A stretch of DNA of 25,771 nucleotides. It comes from Jimgerdemannia flammicorona. Lineage: Eukaryota; Mucoromycota; Endogonomycetes; Endogonales; Endogonaceae. The position numbers were made by a program, and so were the translations under genes. Shown piece by piece: positions 20,799 to 25,771 of the stretch (position 1 is the stretch's first letter; the number at the start of each line of letters is the position of its first letter). The notes under the pieces are model-generated. The model was given only the letters and a program-made list of their open reading frames with translations. It searched no databases and had not been told where the DNA came from. The stretch is from the NCBI GenBank assembly GCA_003990745.1, contig RBNI01000925.1, positions 1-25,771 of the forward strand, read 5' to 3'.

Positions 20799-21014
20799 TC
20801 ACTTAATTTCGATCTGATACATCAGAATGACTTCATCGGGTAGCACCAACTTTGATCCGACGCTGATTGTAAATTCGATGGCTTTTCTCTTCGGTGAGAG
20901 TCGCTTATTCCATACGACAGCTCTTGGCTTCTTCGATACAGCGCTGCTCAGCTGGGGCATAGCTTCAACAGGAGTGGCTTCAATATTTCGGCAATAGATG
21001 ATGTCTGTCTTCAA
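20799..21014 (-). CDS. hypothetical ORF, 71 codons, weak
   Basis: A minus-strand open frame with several CpGs and a basic middle part (SKKPRAVVWNKRLSPKRK) followed by FTISVGSKLVLPDEV. It has no recognised family and no neighbours to explain it. It could be an exon remnant or chance. It is listed because it is among the few CpG-retaining open frames in the block. Confidence 0.15.
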   Translation of the reverse strand: MKTDIIYCRNIEATPVEAMPQLSSAVSKKPRAVVWNKRLSPKRKAIEFTISVGSKLVLPDEVILMYQIEIK

Positions 21015-21839
21015 TTATTATACTGCGGCAATGCTATTTGGTGTTATGGATACATCTGTGCTCACCTTCTTCAATGCAAATGATTACAATACAAGGACAC
21101 TCACCCTTCTTGGTGTTACAGCATTCTTCAATGATTATATGTGTTTCGCTGTAAGACATAAAGGTCGGGGGCTATGATGTAGCAAAATTCGAGGTTTTTT
21201 TGCATGGCCTTCAACTCAGCAGTTTTATGATCTTAATATTTGTTGTTATTTGCAATGTTTGATTTCCACTGTCCTCAACTGCTGTTGCTTCAGTAGATGG
21301 CAGTATTTAATTGTCAGCCATCCATTCATTTTCTAGCTCAAATATCAGTTTGGCCCTCGGTTCCTAATTTATCCCACAGCTTGAACATGGTGATGTCTTT
21401 CTCATTCTCATTAAGTAAGTGGTTTTTCATGTTCAACTCCATGTGTTAGATATATATGTTCCTTATCTACACATCCTCTGTGAGTGCCTTGGGCTCCAAC
21501 AAGCTTGTAATATACTCCTCCACCATGTCTCAAATGCCGCTACCACCAAGTTGCACTTAACCTTCAAGCTCTCGACTGACTCTTCTACTCACACCATCAA
21601 TAACAACTCCAGTGCCACTCTTGCCATATCTCTCTTTGCCTAATACTCCATCCGACTGTACTCTAAGTTAGTTTACTTTCCAAGTTAAGAAGCTGCCCCA
21701 ATTTGATCAATTAGGGTTTTTGTTTGACACTATTTTTAACAGTACAGTCGATATGACTGAACCCAACTAAGATGCTAATTTTATAACTCAAAAATCATAT
21801 CATAATAAATAAATAATTTTCATATATGTCAAAATTGTC

Positions 21840-23077
21840 GGAAATGTGGTATATATTTGTTTCAGAAGGTGTTTGTCCAATGTGAAAGTACAATCTGAAT
21901 ATGGCAGCCAGAAGGTAGTAATGCAAAATGCACAAGAAGTTAAAGGAAATAAAAAGAGGAAGAAACAAATTGGGATCTATAGAAAGAGGAGTCATTATCA
22001 GCATCAAGGGATCACAAAAATGATAAAATTATACACAAATATAGTTTTACTATAGGAAATATATTTTCACTCAAAGAGAAACTCTAGAAGTTATTTTATA
22101 AATTTGAGAATATTTTTACTAGATTTCAATGATATCAAGAGAAAGAAGTCATACTATTTAATATAAGAAATATTGAGCCAATCTATTTAGAAAGTAAGAT
22201 TGAATTAACCATTACTATATTATAAATAACTTAGAGAAGATATCAAGCAGATAGAGGAAGCTGATATCATTAAAGAAACTATTAGTCTCTGATTATTAAC
22301 AATTGTACTATCTCTCCTAAAAGTGAGTAAGTTAGAAAATTCTTATAAAAGTTTAAATAAATTATATAAAACTCAATATAGTAACTAAAGAGGATCACTA
22401 GTTCCTTCCTCTCTTCAGTAATATCTTAGTGATATTAGAAGATCAAGTCTAATAATATATCACTCTAAATCTCTACTCCTAATTCTTTCATATTAGTCTT
22501 ATCGAAGAAGCTAGTAAAAGATTAGATATATATAATGACTCTAGATAAAATAATTTCTATCTGCAAATACTATTCAGAATGAATAATATCTTGGTATATA
22601 TTTTGCAAATAATAAATCAGATTATAAATATAATAGAGAAAAATAAATAATAATATATATTGATAATATTGTTATCTTTAATAAAATAGTTAAGAAACAT
22701 CTATACTATATATAACAGATTTTACAGAGATTGAGAAAATATTTTCTATTTATCAAACTAAAAAATATATGTTATTAGAAGTAAAAATATCAAATATATT
22801 ACAAATTAGACTAGAATTTATATAGATTATAAAGATCTAAGCTATAGATTTACTATAGCTACTGAAGCCAGAGCTTTTATAAGACTTGCTGCTTACTCTA
22901 AATAATTTATAAAATGATATCTAAATTGAATAAATAACTAAGTAAAAAAAAAACATATCATTAACTCAAGACCAGATTGAGCTAGATATCTATTTTATAA
23001 AGATTTAACTAATCTGAAGAATGTATCTTTTAGATTACTGTAAGCTCTATTGGTCAAGAAGTAGTTCTTGTATATAT
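21840..23077 (+). pseudogene. gypsy-C: decayed Ty3/gypsy Pol relic (linker and RT)
   Basis: The plus strand aligns with the gypsy-A Pol. GVCPM near 21870 matches GVCPH of gypsy-A. KKLKEIKRGRNKLGSIERGV at about 21937-21997 matches KKLKEMKREKKGFGSTGRGV at 9894-9953. NIEPIYLESK near 22170 matches NTEPIYQKAR. Unlike gypsy-A, it continues into RT: VTKEDH...FLPLF, then the catalytic box YIDNIVIF at 22656-22679 (YIDD with the second Asp changed to Asn, a G-to-A change), then LRKYFLFIKLKK. Numerous stops and AT enrichment show strong decay. It ends abruptly at the gypsy-D LTR at 23078. Its 5' part (primer site, gag) is absent or unrecognisable. A block between GVCP and KKLKE is deleted relative to gypsy-A. 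Confidence 0.78.
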
Positions 23078-23321
23078 TGTCACATAGTGATCACTGAGTC
23101 CTTCAAATATGCCAGATTCTCTTCAAGGTATATCTCTTAGACTAACTCAAATTGTTATAAGCAAGTTCTTATTGGAGTACCTTCCCAAGGTCTTATAGTC
23201 CTCAAACTTCTTATCTTTAACTATCTTGTTATCTCTTAGATGGCTTGCAAGGAAGTGTGTATATTGCACTTGACTGAATGCACTGAATTGACTGACTTCA
23301 TTTCAGAGGAAATAAGAGGGG

Positions 23322-23329
23322 TATTTATA
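23322..23329 (-). promoter_or_regulatory. TATA box of genomic transcript (gypsy-D LTR)
   Basis: TATAAATA in the context TTGTATAAATACCC, conserved in the solo LTR and in gypsy-A. It is about 210 nt downstream of the U3 ORF stop and is the likely promoter for the element's own RNA. Confidence 0.6.
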
Positions 23330-23401
23330 CAAAATATAATTCAATGGTTGCTAAGATATAAAGCTAAATATAAATTCCAATAACTAAAACTACTAAGTTC
23401 C

Positions 23402-23538
23402 AGGGCTGGCATTATTTAGTGTTACATCAAAAATTCTAGTGATGGAATAATTTCGTGTTACCTCAGAATACTGATGTGGCATTATCCAGTATTACATAAG
23501 AATACTAGTGCTGGCATTATCCAGTGTAATACAGAACT
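23402..23538 (-). repeat. 34-36 bp tandem repeat, four units, between ORF and genomic TATA box
   Basis: Four imperfect units on the plus strand, each with a TGGCATTAT..AGT core followed by TTACAT-like and AATACT-like parts. The region ends at the ORF stop codon. In the solo LTR the corresponding stretch (about 16311-16514) is longer and arranged differently, with its own repeated CAGGAAAAGA blocks. Repeats upstream of an LTR promoter often act as enhancers; that role is inferred here. Confidence 0.7.
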
Positions 23539-24371
23539 TAGAGCAGAAAGTTCAGGACCATGAGAGCTTCATCCTTATCATCATCATCACTGAAGGAGAT
23601 GAGATCTGCGAATTTATCATTTTCACATGCTTCGTTATGTATCTCACATATGTCGATGTCATACAGGATGACATTATCACCGATGACGTCATCACATTCA
23701 GCTGTGGCAGGAAAATTGGGAACAAGATCTAGAGCTCTCTAGTCTATGAGGTTCTCTTCTACAAAATAGGGAACAAATGTGGGGTCTTATGGAGGTCTAA
23801 CCTAGATGCTTGGGCCTTGGAATACTGATATCAATCCTTGCAGGAATTGATCTGGGTTGTCCTGAAGGATAGGGTGCCAGAAGTCTTCTACTTCTTTGCT
23901 ATTGAGGGTGATAGTGGACTGGGCTTCTGTAGCCATCCTGGCTTCTAGTACATTGATATGGTGGGATGATAGGTCTCTGAAATCTGAAACTCTAATATAC
24001 TCCAAGTTGGGGATCGATCATAGTGCATGTCTGAAGATCTGATAAATCTTCTTAGCTGTCCATATTTTATGTATATCTATGGGAGTGGCATCTTGTAGCT
24101 CTTGGGTGCCAGCCTGTGGGAACTCCCAGCAGAGGAGGTTTCCTATTTCATACTCCTGCCACATTTGGAGGCATTGGGTAGCAATGGTGATCCTTGTTTC
24201 CATTTCACAGTAGTAGAGAATGAAGTGATTAGAGTTCACAGTACCTAGGTTGATACTTGGAGTCCTTCTTGAGCAGGTCCTCATGGCTCTTCTGATGTTT
24301 TGGAACATCCTTTCCTCAACCAAGATACCTTGGTGATTCCTTGACCTTGAGGTTTGGTGTGCAGCAGGCAT
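23538..24371 (-). pseudogene. U3-encoded ORF of the large LTR, copy 2 (278 codons, unknown protein)
   Basis: The frame opens at the ATG at 24369-24371 (A at -3, AAAAATGCC) and closes at the TAA at 23538-23540. It has a basic N-terminal part (IRRAMR, SRRTP), a central part with WQEYEIGNLL, QELQDATPIDI and FRDL, then DNPDQFLQ, YFVEENLID and an Asp-rich C-terminus (SDDDDKDEA) ending VLNFLL. Stops at about 24012-24014 (TGA), 23802-23804 (TAG), a TAA shortly after, and a TAG after ENLID fit C-to-T decay. The TAG after ENLID is shared by both LTR copies, so it may be an older mutation or a real end. I know no homologue; no membrane helix or signal peptide is visible. It has its own TATA box 81 nt upstream. 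A role as an accessory protein of the element is inference. Confidence 0.72.
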
Positions 24372-24451
24372 TTTTGTTTATGGTAAGTCTTTGAGCTATT
24401 TTGGGATTAGTGGTTCTTGTTGGTTGCTGATACTGCAGTTCCTTGATCCTT

Positions 24452-24459
24452 CTTTTATA
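24452..24459 (-). promoter_or_regulatory. TATA box upstream of the U3 ORF (gypsy-D LTR)
   Basis: TATAAAAG within GAATATAAAAGAAGG, 81 nt from the ATG and conserved in the solo LTR. It sits near the start of U3, so it would drive a transcript distinct from the genomic RNA. Confidence 0.58.
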
Positions 24460-24489
24460 TTCTTCAGGATGCTTGTACTGTGGTCACAA

Positions 24490-24496
24490 TGACTCA
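24490..24496 (-). promoter_or_regulatory. bZIP-type site (TGAGTCA) upstream of the U3 ORF (gypsy-D LTR)
   Basis: TGAGTCA inside TGAGTCATTGTGAC, 31 nt from the TATA box. The spacing is identical in the solo LTR. It resembles the site bound by Gcn4/AP-1 type factors. Confidence 0.42.
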
Positions 24497-24615
24497 CAGT
24501 TGGTCATCATTGCTCATCTCATATGCCATATGATCTTTCTTGTGCTCCGATCTGATGGCTTGCAAGGAAAGGCTGTCTCCTGTACTGATGTTATCATTCT
24601 GGGGTCACTATTACA

Positions 24616-24629
24616 TCTTCCTCCTGAAT
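24616..24629 (-). other. gypsy-D polypurine tract
   Basis: ATTCAGGAGGAAGA on the minus strand abuts the LTR start. It is identical, apart from the last base, to the tract of gypsy-A. Confidence 0.82.
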
Positions 24630-24950
24630 GAGGATCTTCCTGAGTGTCCTTATTCATTGGTCCAGTCTTGAAAAATTTGCTGATCTCATAACCTCTAGCA
24701 AGGGGTCGAAAACTGGTATTTATGAGCTGGTGTCTTCTCTTTATATTTTGGCATGATGGTGAAGGATCACTCCCTTCATATAGAGCAAGGGCCTGATTCT
24801 GATCTTGACCAATCAGTTGACAGTTCAAACTTCTCTGACTTTGAAAGTCACACAGATGAGTAGTTGCCAGTGCCATATCTCTTAGAGAATGGTCCAGACA
24901 GATAGCCTGCTGGTCACAGGATATGCTGTTATGATTCGCAGACTAGAACC
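24616..24950 (-). pseudogene. gypsy-D polyprotein C-terminal tail
   Basis: An open stretch of about 100 codons (SLRDMALATTHLCDF, then GPMNKDTQEDPHSGGRC), read in a different frame from the integrase just upstream. It ends across the polypurine tract with SGGRCN, matching YSGGSCD of gypsy-A and SSGGG of gypsy-B. No catalytic motif is seen; no chromodomain signature is recognisable. The frame difference implies an indel between about 24900 and 24990. Confidence 0.6.
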
Positions 24951-24969
24951 TTGTGGGTGGTCATCATGT

Positions 24970-25771
24970 TTTGCTTCTCTTATATAGGTTTGTGGTACTT
25001 CTTGAGTCTGTTCCTATGTACTATGGTAGACAGTGTGGTCCCTGAGATTTTTCTAAGTCAGAAGGTAGTTCTCTTGATATCTTGCATGTAGAAGGATCCT
25101 TCCCATTTGGGCTCCAGTTTTCCTGACCATGAGGCTTCTACCATATTTCGATACAGTGGAATCTTTTCTCCGATTTGGATGAGTTCTAGGGCCTTGTGAT
25201 TCTTTTCCACATTCTTCCTTGTTAGTGCTGGTGACTTGGTGATGTAATCTTCAGCCTTCTTCCTGATTTGATATAGTCTCTGGATTTCTGCATCAATCCA
25301 TCTCTAAGTTAGGTCTAGATTTGTAGCTGAGGTTCCATCAGAAACTTCTTCTCTGAAGAGCAGCTCTCTTGGGGTAAAATGTGTGCTCTGTAACCATATG
25401 TCTCATAGAACAGAGTGGGCAGTTGGGAGATAGTTATCCCAATTCTCATATATCTCTGAGATTTTTGCTAGGATATTCTTGAGAGTCTTATTGGTTCTCT
25501 CTATCTGTCCATTTCCTTGAGGGTGGTATGCAGTGGTCTTGATGTGCTGGATCTTGTATTTCTGATACATTATCTTGTGGAATCCATTGACAAATTCTGT
25601 ACTACAGTCTGTTGAGATTTGCTTTGGTGTCTTGTAGTGGCAGATGATTTCTCGGTATAGGAAGTCAGCTATAGAGAGGGCATTGGCTTCTTGTAATGCT
25701 CCTGCCTCTATCCATTTAGTGAAGAGGTCTACAATAACTATAATATAGCAGTTTCCTGATAGTGTTTTTTT
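24970..25771 (-). pseudogene. gypsy-D integrase (DDE core and C-terminal part), partial
   Basis: The minus strand reads IVIVDLFTKWIEAGAL at the window edge and continues through the catalytic core. The first Asp is at 25727-25729, the second at 25607-25609 (STDCSTEF) and the Glu at 25499-25501 (NGQIERTNKTL). The second Asp and the Glu are separated by 35 residues, the classic D35E spacing, and YHPQGNGQIER is intact. All three catalytic residues are kept. Downstream are FTPRELLF, YQIRKKAEDYI and a C-terminal block ending VHRNRLKKYH. Four stops (TGA near 25412, TAG near 25304, TGA near 25053, TAA near 24972) fit transition decay. The enzyme would insert the cDNA into the genome. The N-terminal zinc domain is outside the window. 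Confidence 0.9.

Larger units (their letters stand above)
19377..21790. other. CpG-retaining block of unknown origin
   Basis: Base composition changes abruptly at 19377 from AT-rich, CpG-free relic to sequence of mixed composition with frequent CG (six in the first 120 bases). It reverts to AT-rich relic after about 21790. The block starts with TGTTAGGTACAAAATCG right after a polypurine-like tract, so its left part may be the 3' LTR of gypsy-B. Possible LTR ends resembling TATGTAGCA occur near 20704 and 21184, but I cannot decide between them. I found no long conserved ORF. Alternatives are single-copy host DNA or an unrelated, unmethylated element. 21015-21418 and 21650-21790 show nothing recognisable. 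Confidence 0.5.
23078..24615 (-). repeat. gypsy-D 3' LTR (1538 bp), ORF-bearing
   Basis: On the minus strand it starts TGTAATAGTGACCCC at 24615 and ends CACTATGTGACA at 23078. Boundaries are fixed by the polypurine tract on one side, by the break in gypsy-C on the other, and by end-to-end alignment with the solo LTR. It is three times longer than the gypsy-A LTR, and the extra length lies in U3 between the LTR start and the genomic TATA box, where an ORF and a tandem repeat sit. Confidence 0.92.
23078..25771 (-). mobile_element. gypsy-D: Ty3/gypsy element, 3' half in window
   Basis: In minus orientation, from the right edge: integrase, polyprotein tail, polypurine tract, then a complete 3' LTR ending at 23078 inside gypsy-C, with ATAT just before the LTR. 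The 5' LTR, gag and RT lie beyond 25771. The same LTR family occurs as a solo LTR at 16006-17599. The integrase core is less damaged than in the other relics, so this element is probably among the younger insertions in the window. Confidence 0.9.

Noticed and set aside
16006..24615. The two large LTRs as the ends of one element spanning 16006-24615
   Set aside because: The interval holds plus-strand gypsy relics and the CpG island, not a minus-strand gypsy interior. Gypsy-D integrase adjoins the outer side of the 24615 end, and the solo LTR has its own ATAT flanks.
24514..24876. The frame at 24514-24876 as an independent host gene
   Set aside because: It runs through the polypurine tract into the LTR and ends with the same Ser-Gly-Gly tail as other gypsy polyproteins; it is the Pol tail of gypsy-D.

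Overview
The window looks like a transposon graveyard from a large, repeat-rich eukaryotic genome, most likely a filamentous fungus. I see no intact host gene, no rRNA and no prokaryotic operon. The fungal assignment is an inference. It rests on a LINE with a glycine/serine-rich ORF1 carrying an RRM-like block followed by an APE-RT ORF2 (the layout of the Tad group), several Ty3/gypsy elements, and heavy transition-type decay resembling repeat-directed or methylation-driven C-to-T mutation. The species cannot be named from this sequence.

Layout. (1) 1-5650, minus strand: a nearly full-length, decayed LINE; its 3' end runs off the left edge. It is GC-rich but almost free of CpG. (2) 5786-13830, plus strand: a Ty1/copia polyprotein relic, split by a Ty3/gypsy element (gypsy-A, 6915-10834) with two 468-bp LTRs and most of pol deleted. 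(3) 13831-15060: AT-rich, with two diverged copies of a T-tract-bearing repeat. (4) 15060-19376, plus strand: a very decayed gypsy relic (gypsy-B), interrupted by a 1594-bp LTR in minus orientation (16006-17599) that looks like a solo LTR. (5) 19377-21790: a sharply different block that keeps many CpGs and carries a tRNA-Leu-like fragment and a 23-bp tandem repeat, but no convincing gene. (6) 21840-23077, plus strand: another gypsy relic (gypsy-C), cut by (7) gypsy-D on the minus strand (23078 to beyond the right edge). Its 1538-bp 3' LTR is complete, and the polyprotein tail and integrase are partly in view.

The most interesting signal is in the large LTR shared by gypsy-D and the solo LTR. 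Its U3 part holds an ORF of about 278 codons. The ORF sits about 80 nt downstream of its own conserved TATA box and of a TGAGTCA (bZIP-type) site at identical spacing in both copies. A second TATA box, the presumed promoter of the genomic RNA, lies downstream of the ORF. Between the two copies the ORF differs in length by one base (833 against 834 nt) with two compensating 12-nt in-frame indels, while the rest of the LTR differs by about 57 nt. I do not recognise the protein. The arrangement resembles by position an accessory gene in the U3 of a retroviral LTR.

Decay is transition-dominated throughout. My hand alignment of the gypsy-A LTR pair gives about 36 mismatches, only about 3 of them transversions. 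Catalytic residues of copia, gypsy and LINE enzymes are lost by G-to-A or C-to-T changes. All coding features below are therefore pseudogenes or decayed ORFs unless stated otherwise.
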